Below, piece after piece: positions 8,601-15,867 of a stretch of DNA of 64,000 nt. The position numbers and the translations under genes were made by a program. The stretch covers positions 119,736 through 183,735 of the forward strand of contig NMRB01000357.1 in assembly GCA_002633025.1 (NCBI GenBank), written 5' to 3'. The stretch comes from Notospermus geniculatus. Taxonomy: Eukaryota; Nemertea; Pilidiophora; Heteronemertea; Lineidae. The notes under the pieces were generated by a model, which made no database searches, was not told the DNA's origin, and worked only from the letters and a program-made list of their open reading frames with translations. Position 1 is the first letter of the stretch; each line of letters opens with the position of its first letter.

Positions 8601-10889
8601 AACATGATTCTTCATGGAGAGCTTTGGTATCTTTCCTTTGCCAATAGAATCTCGACATGTTCTGCATATCCATTCAACATCATCAACAGATTTATACCCT
8701 GTCAGACAATCGGACAGTAACTCCTGATATTCATTTCTGACATGAACATTTTTTACTTTGATCACAGAATCTTTAAACCATGTCTGTTGACAAGAGGAAC
8801 ATACATATAACGGGCCATTTGATACATTTTCATGAAATATTCTAATATTTCCCTGAAGGGTTTGTCCGTATCTGCTTTGGATTTTATTCCTTGTTTCCTT
8901 ATCTTTAACATCCATTTTTTTCCTGTTCTGTTTTCTTTGTGTAGTATTTCTGTTGCGTTCTCTCAACTGGAATTCTCTGTTTGAGCTTCTTCTGCACCTT
9001 TTGTGCTCTCTCTCTTTGAATTGAAACTGTTCATCAGATCTCAACTTTCTTTTCCTCTGGACGTCTTTTTCCTGTTCTGGTGTGTAGATTTCTGGTTTTG
9101 AACGACTTTTCTGTTTATTTTCTTTTTCTTTTGCTCGTGCACATGTATTTGTTCTGCTTGTTTGTTTCCTCTCAAGTTCGCTCTGATGAAAGTCAGGATT
9201 CTTTCGAAGGTTCCGTTTGCTTCTTTTTCCCATTAGTCTTTCATTAGCTTGGTAACTGGGGTCTGTTCTCTTCAGCTGCTTACGGTCAAGTTCTCGTTTC
9301 TTATATTCTGGTTGTTGTCGCTTTCGTTGTTTTGTTTGTCTTCCCATATCCCTCTCTTTTGTTTGATAGTATGAATCACTTCTCTTCAACTGTTTATTGA
9401 CAAGTTCCTGTTTCGTATATTCTGGATCACTTCTCTTGTGTTGTTTGCTGTCAAGTTCTTGTTTCTTGTATTCTGGCAGTTGTCGCTTCAGTTGTTTTGT
9501 TTGTTTTCCCATATCTCTCTCTTTTGCCTTGTAGTTGGAATTACTTCTCTTCAGTTGCTTGTTGTCGAGTTCATGCTTCCTATATTCTGGATCACTTCTC
9601 TTCAGCTGCATTCTGTCAAGTTCTCGTTTCTTGTACTCGCTACTTTTGCGAATGGCACCTCTACTGATTCGCTCCTTCATCTTTTCAATAGTTCTGTAAC
9701 TTACATCCTTTCTTTTTTCTTGCATCAGTTGTTTCATGTACTCTTTTCGTGAAAGTTTCTCTTTCTGGTCATCGAAATATCTGCCTAGGTTACTTGCTGT
9801 ATCATGGCACAGTGACTCATGAGTTGACAACACTTGCATGCCATTGGATCTTTTCTGGCCTAAATTGAATGCCTTTCTTGACACAGCCTTGGCTTTAAAG
9901 TATGTAATCTGGATATTGTTACAATCAGAAGTGTTACATCCAAGTTTTGATGCATGGCTGCTAAGAAATTTCACTACATCAAACTTGTCCTTGATTTGTA
10001 GACAGACTGATGTGCCCTCTGCCACAGGATCACCATGTCTATTTCTGCTGTGAGAATCAAAAAGAAAATAACCTGAGTTGTTATACACCAAGGCAATAGC
10101 ATTTGTTCCAATGATTAAAATAGAGAGACCAGAAGTAACAAGATCTTGGACTGCAGTTTCTGGTGTGATGAATGGGGATGTGTCATCTTCAGCAAGGAAG
10201 ACATTTTGGCCAAAAACTATGTTCTTTGTGATGCCTTTTTGTTTCAAGTTAAAGAAATGACAGTTTGAAAATTCAACATATGGACGTATCTGGTCAACTG
10301 CCATGTATCCAGTTATCTCCCATTTTTTATATAACGCATCTCCTTGCTCTAAAATCTCATCCATATCAGCTGTTGTCCATAGTTGTGCGGCTTTAATTTG
10401 GGAAAATATCAATGCTTTCACACAATTAACAACACACTGTTTCCCAATGCTGTCACCTGAAAATTTTGTTGCATTTCCTTGGTGAAAGTTTCCTCTGGTA
10501 ACACTTGCTATTAAGTCACATGGACCTGGATTACTTTCTACGTCACCTGCTAATTTCAGTTTGTTGGAGCTGTAAGCATGATACAGGATCAAGTTCAACA
10601 AAAGCCAGAAAGAAAAGTAGAATTCACAAGTGCTTTGAACTGAGGAGTAATAAGCAGCCATCCTGAGATTTTCCAATTCCCTATGTTTACTTGGAAATTT
10701 ATCAGTAATCTCATCAAACCAGATGTTATATCCATAAAGTTCTGATAAACTGTACTCGCGACGGTCCTTAACATTTCTTACTGTTACCTTTCTCTTGCAT
10801 CCACATAAGGGAGTGTCGTTTCTCTTGCTAGTTATTGCCCTATAATAGAAACATCCCACCGATGATCGATACTGTTCTAGAGAGATCAT
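2670..10889 (-). CDS. Helentron-type Helitron Rep/helicase/endonuclease polyprotein
   Basis: Uninterrupted 2,739-residue ORF of an autonomous rolling-circle transposon. Order by approximate residue: hydrophobic segment 88-105; 2A-like GDVESNPGP 115-123; C76-like cysteine protease about 130-320 (QCVVNC at 151-156, DSH near 280); Lys/Arg/Glu-rich repeat array 415-650; Cys-pair zinc-binding region 690-750; acidic linker 900-1000; Helitron-like N-terminal/Rep domain from about 1060 with HUH motif PHVHM near 1263 and paired Tyr YIIAYTCK near 1449; Pif1-like helicase with GGAGVGKS near 1825, IIDEISM near 1915, MRQ, VHSSQGGTFDQ and YVALSRVRS; tandem EEP nuclease domains 2280-2505 and 2513-2735. A helicase followed by an apurinic-endonuclease-like domain defines the Helentron/Helitron2 group. 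It lies in the LicD intron on the same strand. No stop or frameshift suggests recent activity. The element ends were not resolved. Confidence 0.93.
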   Translation of the reverse strand: MISLEQYRSSVGCFYYRAITSKRNDTPLCGCKRKVTVRNVKDRREYSLSELYGYNIWFDEITDKFPSKHRELENLRMAAYYSSVQSTCEFYFSFWLLLNLILYHAYSSNKLKLAGDVESNPGPCDLIASVTRGNFHQGNATKFSGDSIGKQCVVNCVKALIFSQIKAAQLWTTADMDEILEQGDALYKKWEITGYMAVDQIRPYVEFSNCHFFNLKQKGITKNIVFGQNVFLAEDDTSPFITPETAVQDLVTSGLSILIIGTNAIALVYNNSGYFLFDSHSRNRHGDPVAEGTSVCLQIKDKFDVVKFLSSHASKLGCNTSDCNNIQITYFKAKAVSRKAFNLGQKRSNGMQVLSTHESLCHDTASNLGRYFDDQKEKLSRKEYMKQLMQEKRKDVSYRTIEKMKERISRGAIRKSSEYKKRELDRMQLKRSDPEYRKHELDNKQLKRSNSNYKAKERDMGKQTKQLKRQLPEYKKQELDSKQHKRSDPEYTKQELVNKQLKRSDSYYQTKERDMGRQTKQRKRQQPEYKKRELDRKQLKRTDPSYQANERLMGKRSKRNLRKNPDFHQSELERKQTSRTNTCARAKEKENKQKSRSKPEIYTPEQEKDVQRKRKLRSDEQFQFKEREHKRCRRSSNREFQLRERNRNTTQRKQNRKKMDVKDKETRNKIQSRYGQTLQGNIRIFHENVSNGPLYVCSSCQQTWFKDSVIKVKNVHVRNEYQELLSDCLTGYKSVDDVEWICRTCRDSIGKGKIPKLSMKNHVGFHPKPSELELHQLEERLISLRIPFMQMRELPVGGQKMVRGNVVNVPVNVTQTALSLPRNLSDIETIPVKLRRRKQYKTNVFSENIRPTKVLKALKWLKEHGPLYKDINVDLSDLWLESLDEEEAGDFSHFLEKTHLQQTEPVASTSHSGNHCDDSEEQRWEKRDSEHAEEIASISGDHSDDSRQQKQEKVYTKQTEPIPSTSQDRDDWQEQGQDKDMKEDNTEDDNEDDDNFSEVDETERVSGNMDTMLDSPEICEPQEYIFAPGEGQTPISLYHDADAEFLSFPTIFCGHRRAETEIPVHYSDIAKYELRSVDRRASTNVANIFFKLKKLQLKQISDKVTLALRRCKTQGNIYTAQQMLDDEVRNGMVRLDEGYYIFRTIRNSPPYLENKKKQVFAMIRHLGIPTLFISLSAADTKWVPLLKTLGKLIDNIDYTDQQIDQFSWETRSRLLSADPVTCARYFDHRFQQFMKTVLKGPHNPLGIVKDSFYRVEFQQRGSPHVHMALWIENAPTYADASEEEVVEFIDSLISVSSDVSDEERDFLALQYHKHSTKGCRKGTGRSAVCRFGFPMPPMRTTRILEPLSPDTTEDDRASYKEKFKRIQETLKEMGDGKDITMTFDEFLQQLEMTEEEYIKSIRSSLKSAKVFLKRRPCEIRINPYMRHLLSAWQANHDIQFILDGYAVAVYIIAYTCKSQKGMSALLDTAAKEAKSDNMHLKQSVRHIGNRFLNAVETGAQEAAYLVLQTPITRSSREVLFINTNKPEERPFILKDKSKLQKMDPHSTAIQTQGLISLYARRPRCLHKYCLADYASQFTIKYPKNFTDDDPFEDNLEDDPADEVNQHNVNNDDIPEVNLNEDNDDEVDFEIETRYVLRSGITITKRKNPRVIRYVNFSKDNDSEQYYRERVLLYYPWRKTEESLLGGYEKYEHHYEHLKKTSDIETKRRQYEKIKDEDLQAMQQAEDDGILDMEQDEVEDTVHSKECLFYDPDRCKSHQQYDLAQDIGVPVRSTDLDVEYVGPKIPDDQFKDLLQSLNKKQREIFTHITQTIKTTEEKLYLFLTGGAGVGKSQVVKALYQYLLRYLCSAEGQDPDDIRIQILAPSGFAAYIVGGSTIHAAFKMPANQSLDYKPLDSERRNTLRAKYLHLKFLIIDEISMVGCRMFNFINLRLQEILGRNVIFGGVNVLAIGDMYQLQPVFDRYIFQSLPHGYGPLATNLWTEYFHMFELDQVMRQQDDARFANILNRLRIGKQTDDDIKYLLQRKISAGEPDYPKDLPHLYALRDLAHTHNTALFETVTTQKVTVNAQDEILTNCSPNVRQKILDSVKTVDMYKQQAGLSRSLNIAVSLIYSTSVNLDINDGLVNGASCIVKHIQYMQDLQNPAIIWVEFNDEKVGRDQRNKHRSKYTAEIDKCWTPIFAVSRQFPWGKSHFIIRTQFPLKQSNGRTVHSSQGGTFDQVVVNMNRCPKTFSHIHYVALSRVRSISDLYITDLAVDKISQSSAVQEYMYLQLCYTPVYQEKQFHVIFNNAQSLRNNFEQLKKNDMIINASVIGIANTQKPLVQFANEVTIPNFEVIRTPREDDNEQEPHQLFLYIRRDIQIIEKICYTDDHIKAFCARVCPEHHHELFSILMVYVTPKCSFENLTNGLEKCLATTTRHQTAKCVIMGDFNTNTTAEYDNETITQYLKFKFNFQQYIHVKSTNYKWINPNDKRKDATLDLVFANDIAAPNLAFAHVVDNTWSNHKILHALVTYQPELLRVVFNNARSVHSNFEHLRHDPNITSASVIGFAESRLKHSDADNKYSLPNFQLIRHDQKTPYTSARPPHGLMLYVKNTIDVKETNFYHAQNFEAIMTCLHPKTSNKVVHIVIVYVSPSCSFFDLKQNISTCLLSYEPDEDYIVIGDFNMKSVVSGENYNAKLETFMLNEYNFQQFVTKETTSYHTKLDLVFANKNLDTVEVIDNYWSDHSMIYAVLPLSSYIDLH
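2690..3352 (-). other. Second EEP (AP-endonuclease-like) domain, residues intact
   Basis: Residues about 2513-2735 contain FNNA, AESR, GDFN and SDH, the four motif blocks expected in a competent endonuclease/exonuclease/phosphatase nuclease of the type carried by CR1-like retrotransposons and Helentrons. It ends a few residues before the stop. Confidence 0.82.
3370..4060 (-). other. First EEP domain, probably catalytically dead
   Basis: Residues about 2280-2505 align to the second EEP domain through VIFNNA, SVIG, YVTPKCSF and GDFN. The metal-binding Glu position reads ANTQK where the second copy has AESRL, and the catalytic SDH near the end reads SNH. Two of the key acids are therefore replaced by Asn, while GDFN is kept. 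A structural or DNA-binding role is inferred. Confidence 0.75.
8940..9645 (-). repeat. Basic tandem repeat array inside the Helentron ORF
   Basis: Residues about 415-650 are built from diverged repeats of an EYKKRELDRKQLKRSDP-like unit (about 15-25 residues), alternating with KERDMGKQTKQ-like units. The composition is Lys/Arg/Glu/Gln-rich. A nucleic-acid-binding or nuclear-targeting linker is likely. The unequal copies indicate expansion by slippage or recombination. Confidence 0.8.
9930..10500 (-). other. C76-like (herpes tegument-type) cysteine protease domain
   Basis: Residues about 130-320. A Gln-Cys nucleophile block (GKQCVVNC, Cys152) is followed by a W-x4-DMDEIL-x2-GD-x-LY segment and later by FDSHSR near residue 280, giving the Gln, Cys, Asp and His expected of the tegument-type deubiquitinase fold. 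Known members cleave ubiquitin chains. In transposons the role is unproven; processing the polyprotein or stripping ubiquitin from it is plausible. An OTU-type protease is the main alternative, but the typical OTU GDGNC motif is absent. Confidence 0.65.
10521..10547 (-). other. 2A-like ribosome-skipping motif in the Helentron protein
   Basis: Residues 115-123 read GDVESNPGP, matching the canonical D-V/I-E-x-N-P-G-P consensus exactly, and are preceded by a hydrophobic stretch as in active 2A peptides. Skipping between the last Gly and Pro would release a leader of about 122 residues and start the main protein at Pro123, just ahead of the protease-like domain. 2A-like sequences are documented in APE-type non-LTR retrotransposons and NLR genes of sea urchins and other marine invertebrates. 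Activity here is inferred. Confidence 0.85.
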
Positions 10890-11617
10890 GACCTTGGGTT
10901 AACACAGCTCAGACTTCAGCGATGAACAGTCTTCGCTCCTTGCAGCTTTGATATTCAACACCAATGAGTAAACTTGCTACGGCAGACACAACACAAAATT
11001 TTTAGTAGCTACTTACACGTACGGTATACGATGATTAAGATTGGGGTTTATAGCGAGCCACACTATCTACAGCAAATTCTATACAGCCAAATAGGCTACG
11101 GCACTTAAGACACAACTTGTAACCAGCTACCAAAGAACTTTACTACTTGTACAATATTGTCCTCAATTTACCTTATTTCCTGAGCAAAAGGTTGTCACGA
11201 CTTGGGACTCCAATCCTGGCAATCATACAACAGAACCTAACTGGAAGTATCAGCAGACCACAGAACAAAGTATATGCCAATGAATAGAAATCTCCCAAGT
11301 AAGGTAAAGGTATATACCATGTATACAGGTGCTTGCCAGTTGGGCTTGCTAGATAGTAGACTTCAGTCCTTGAATTCTGCAAAATGATCTTTACTCCAAG
11401 ACTCACTGACTACTTCTCTACAGGAATTATCAAAATACTAAAATGGTTTACACCACAGACTTCTTTTTATATCGTTCACGTTAACTACCTATTACAATGA
11501 CAGTAATGTTTTAATGACAGTCAACAACACAGTGAATAATAAATTTTGCTGAAGACTTGAAGAGCAGTCTTGAAATAAATATTTATTCTTCAAAAAAAAA
11601 ATGGAACAAGTACAGCA

Positions 11618-11757
11618 GTATGGTGCGAAGGTTGTTTACAGGAAATTCGGAAACATTCACTGGGTTTGACTTCCTTATTTCAACTTCAACAGTATGGTAC
11701 GAAGGTTTACAGGAAATTCGGGAACATTCACTGGGTTTGACTTCCTTATTTCAACTT
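11618..11757. repeat. Two-copy tandem repeat, about 71 bp
   Basis: The unit running from gtatggtgcgaaggt to ttatttcaacttc is present twice head to tail with only a few differences, one being a 4-base length change in the gttgtttacag/gtttacag portion. Confidence 0.75.
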
Positions 11758-11896
11758 CTCAACAATGGTGTCTTCGTATCTTGGCAGTGACTAAATATAA
11801 TCGCTGAAAAAAATGCTTAGTTCAAGTTTGCTTTTGCTTTGTATTGTTCAGTTCTGATATTTGCTTTGTTTCTGTGCTGTATTGTTTGCTTTCAAT

Positions 11897-11965
11897 ATTC
11901 ACTTTGTTAGCTGTCTCAGTATTTTTGTTAGCTGTCTCAGTATTTTGGTAAGCTGTCTCAATATG
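11897..11965. repeat. Short tandem array, about 22-bp unit, three copies
   Basis: Three consecutive copies of a ttgttagctgtctcagtatt-like unit, the last diverged to ggtaagctgtctcaatat. Confidence 0.7.
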
Positions 11966-12167
11966 GGTTGAACAGGCGTGCAGCCTGCTGTGCTGCTATG
12001 GGCTTGTCGTGCAGACAACCTGGGCAGTACAACTCGTGCAGAGTTGCACGCAGTCTCAAGCAGGGAACGCAACTTGAGAAAGCGCCAGCAGCGGTACGCA
12101 AAATTCTCAAAATGAGAATTCTAGGCCAGAGTTACCCGGCAGGCACAAGTGCACGCTGACACTCGCG

Positions 12168-12320
12168 ATTAACTGTGCGCTGACAGTTGAGGTTGGAACC
12201 ATACACTGATGGTTGGAACTGTTTGCTGACAGTTGGAGTATTCACTGATGTGGTTAGAACTCTTCGCTGACAGTTGTAGTGTTCAGTGATGGTTGGAACT
12301 GTTAGCTGACTGTTGCGAAC
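12168..12320. repeat. Degenerate minisatellite with gctgacagttg core
   Basis: The words gctgacagttg and actgatggttggaact alternate four to five times with a period near 45 bases. This is a diverged minisatellite in the probable 5' part of the Helentron. Confidence 0.65.
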
Positions 12321-12713
12321 CAGTGGTGTGTCAGGGGACTGTCGAAAATCTTCTGAGGAAGTGAGTAATCTGAAAGTAGAAAATGAGACAAAAATGAACA
12401 TGTGAGTCATTTGTTCTGAACTGGCAAAGCGAATACTAGTAAAATGTTTAGTAGTTAACCAGTCACGCCAGTGGAGGGTTAATATCTATCAAGAACTGAA
12501 AATTGAAATGGATAAAAACAGTCGGCAGTTAGCTCTCCGAGGGTTAATAAGAATAATCAATTCTCTGATTTCTACCTTGACACTGGACTACTGACACTGT
12601 GCCTGGAAATTTCCAATTCTTAAGTCAGTTCAGAGAGTCTTGCACCTAGTCTGGTTCCCTGACCTGCTGTATGGTGGCGCTGACTGATGTGCGATACAGA
12701 GGTCAGGCAGGCG

Positions 12714-12905
12714 GCGCTTATGGCACGCCGTTTGTTCAATATTTCAAATAAACCAGGTTTCTTTTAAATAAACCTAGTTTCTTTTCAAAGAAACTTAGTT
12801 TCTTTTCAAAAAAAGAAACTAAGTTTCTTTGAAAAGAAACTAGGTTTATTTAAAAGAAACCTGGTTTATTTGAAATAATGAACAAACGGCCTGCCATAGG
12901 CGCTT
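12714..12905. repeat. 190-bp palindrome with nested AAACY-rich arms
   Basis: The two arms (12714-12806 and 12811-12905) are almost perfect reverse complements, reading gcgcttatggca and then repeated aaaccaggtttctttt, aaacctagtttctttt and aaacttagtttctttt blocks. Each block is itself a variant of one 20-base unit, so the arm is an internal tandem repeat inside a palindrome. Spacer is only a few bases. Confidence 0.85.
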
Positions 12906-12919
12906 CAACACTGATCTAA

Positions 12920-13500
12920 CAAGTACAGGATTGAACGTCCCCCGTTGCCCCGGGTGCAAGTCCGACGGGATGTATATTTGAAGATTCCGTTCAGTATTAA
13001 TGGCAAAATCACAGTTTATGTGATTCGGATTTTTGGCCCCCTGGTGGCAAAGTGTAAAATCAGATTTGGTCGATTCTTTGGCCCATGATACATCCCCCAC
13101 CAAATATCAACCCAAAATTTTCAGTCGTTCAGAAGTTACGGTTACAGAGGGGAAGGGAACTTATGTGGTTTTTAGAAAGCGCCCCCTACAGGGCTGAAAA
13201 ATGAATTAAATTGAAAACCCGTATGATATGTTACGTACCCTTGCTAGATGAGCCTACCATAAAAATTTCGTGAAATTCCATTCAGTATTAAAGGCGTAAT
13301 CACAGTTCTTGTGGTTTGGCTTTCCACCCCCTGGTGGCAAAGTGGAGAATTGGATTTGGCCGATTCTTTCACGCGACACACCTTTGGCCCGTGATACATC
13401 CCTCCACCAAATATGAATCCAAAATATTCGGTCGTTCTTAAGTTATAGAGCGGAAGGGACTAGTAGCGGCGAGTGGCAGAGGTGCACGGACGGACGGACG
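12920..13500. repeat. Two copies of ~300-bp CTCF-motif repeat (diverged subfamily)
   Basis: Two tandem units each contain aattccattcagtatta-like text, ccccctggtggcaaagt, a zgattcttt-type block with atacatccc and a cggtcgttc..agtta end. The array closes with a cggacggacggacgg microsatellite at 13490-13505. The units resemble those at 15868-17300 in layout. On the minus strand the core reads CCACCAGGGGGC near 13040. Confidence 0.7.
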
Positions 13501-13959
13501 GACGGCGAGGCTTTGGCCAATCAGTTTGCGTCTTGATGTCACATGATTTCAAAGTGGAAGCCTCAAGTGGCCCGAAAAGATGCTACTGAACGCCAAGTCT
13601 GGGCAGGTGTGCTCTCACCAGGATCCACTGGCAGCCAACTCTGGCGTCGAGAGGCATTCAGTCGAACGCTTCTGGACGCCAGATTTGGCGGCCAGTGTGC
13701 TGCTAGCTTTAGGTGTACCAGTATCAGCTCTTGCCTCTTCATCGGCCTGAACAGGTATCGTAAGAAAATTCTGAAACTGTAGCGTCAGAACACCACATAA
13801 CCAGCTTGAGTCCAATGTAGCGAAATCATGTGTGACCTAGGTTACATCACTGCAATTTTCAGATCACGTCATCAGTATCGACGCGCCGCCTGCCTGACCT
13901 CTGCACCGCACCATCAGTTGCTGCCGCCATACAGCAGGTCGGGAACCAGACTATTGTAC

Positions 13960-15860
13960 CCACCACTATGTATTTTTTCTATCCCAACTGAATGTTGCAC
14001 TGCATTCGACTACATGTATGACCCGTTTAATTGACCAATCAAACCGTACCAGCACTGATAGGTGCAAGGTTGACCAACATTACATAGGGCCTATCAACCT
14101 TACACTTCCAATGAGTCAATCTACAAACAGCAGTGACAATGTCAGTTCAGTGCAGTGCAGCATTCTATTCAAATGGGAAAATGCATAGAGGATGAGACTG
14201 TTCAATTAGAATTTTGTTACTTGTGGGCAAAATGCCAATATACATTTCTCAAGGCCTGGAAATTGGAATATGCTGTTCTCACAAAAGCTATTACCATGAT
14301 TACCTTCCTCGCACTCGATGCAGAATGTCCAACCAATTTGGAAGCAGGTCTAACTTCAAATTGCGCCAACTGAAATTGGAAAATAACGCATGTGTGAACC
14401 ACTTGTTCTGAAACTACTGTGTAGCCAGCATATCACAGTAAGAACTGCAAGGAATAAGCCTCAAGCTGCGTTTACCAGACATCCGGAATGCGGCATAGGG
14501 CAGAGCTGATAGGGACGTGGAAGCCCTGTCGGAAGGGATATGTTCTATGCAAAAATGCATTGCATTTTCCGCTTCTGCGTTTCAGCTATAAAACGTAGCT
14601 TAAAGCAAATGGCTCGCAGGGTTTGTTGTGGCGCCATGACAGTTGGTCCTCGATATCAAGCACCATTTTCAGAAAATAAAGGCTTTTAGTTTTAATGGGA
14701 AATGCATTAGTAGAGAGCCAAACTTTGGAGGCGTATTCTGCAAAATGTGCCGCAAAATCTACCTAGCATGCTAGGCTAGGCCTAATCATGATAAAAACAT
14801 GAAAACACATGTAAAATGAATGGCAAATATGTCAGTTCCGACACAATGACACTTGCAGAATTCCACAGTTCAACTTCATTTCATGACTGACTAGAAAAGA
14901 ATATTCTCCACCTCCCAATCAGGATGTTTCTGCCAAATCAGATGGTGTGAAAACAGCTTGTTTGGGAGGAACAGCCTGATCAGGATGTTTTTCCCGATCG
15001 GCAGAAAAGTCCTAGGCCTAGCTGGTGAAGCCATTGTTCGCCTGCGTGTCTGTGTCGCGTAGGCTATGGCTCGATGTAAACCCAGCCTCGACTCAGGCCT
15101 ACTTCTCAGTGCATGCCATGCCATTGTGCATCATCATGTGCATAGGCCTAGGCCTTTTTACATTGTTTTATGGCATGTATGGCATGTAGCCTACCGGTAT
15201 TGCTATGTATGCATTGCTGGCATCATCAGCATGGCATCCCTGATAATCATGATAGGCCTAATTGTTCGAAAATAGGCTAGGTCTAGGTCTACTCACGATT
15301 TCTACCTGATTTCCGATTGACGAAATGATCAGGTGATAGAACCTCAGCTCAAATGATCTTCAATTCAATATGATAAACTAGCAAAGAAACAATGAGCTAA
15401 GCTTCATCCAACAAACAAAGTGCAGACTGCACCAGCATGAACAGATGACATGGATGAACAAGATGGTGGCTATCTGATACTGCCTGAGCATGATCATGTG
15501 ACATGTGTGATGAGAGAGAAAAACACAGGAACACTGTCACGACTAATGTGTGTATGATTGCTGCAATATACTTACCAATAGGCCCTAACTAATTTTAGTC
15601 ACAAAATTCGAAAAAGAAATGTGGCGGTACATATTTGATTATTTGGTGCTGCAAACATAATAGGCCTAGGCCTATGTGGAACCTTCAGCACCTTAGGCCT
15701 ACAGTGAAAAAGGCCCAATGTCAAATAGCCATGAAACATGACACCAATGCCGGCCAAATTTTGAACTTTCACCTCTAGGCCTAGGCCTATGACCTTAAAA
15801 AGTGCATCAATGAAAACAAACACCTGTAAGATATGTCGTGTCCCCTTATTCGATGTACCG
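13960..15860. other. Intronic stretch without recognised gene
   Basis: No long ORF or domain is seen on either strand. The part 15040-15300 and 15660-15790 is rich in TAGGCCTA words, which are common background in this window. It lies within the LicD intron. Confidence 0.5.
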
Positions 15861-15867
15861 GTACCTA

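Larger units (their letters stand above)
10890..12644. other. Region upstream of the Helentron ORF with minisatellites
   Basis: No further coding exon is recognised. The stretch probably holds the promoter and 5' part of the Helentron on the minus strand. It contains three short tandem arrays (11618-11757, 11897-11965 and 12168-12320), reminiscent of the subterminal satellites often reported in Helentron relatives. The exact 5' terminus is not visible to me. Confidence 0.45.
12645..13953. repeat. Fold-back element bounded by ~70-bp inverted repeats
   Basis: The segment 12645-12716 (from gtctggttccctgacctgct to caggcaggcggcgc) reappears in inverted orientation at about 13883-13953 with modest divergence. 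Between them lie a giant palindrome and two copies of the CTCF-motif repeat. The whole looks like a composite fold-back insertion. Confidence 0.65.

Noticed and set aside
2670-10889. Many 60-150-residue plus-strand ORFs opposite the Helentron protein
   Set aside because: They are antisense shadows of the long ORF with no domain signature.
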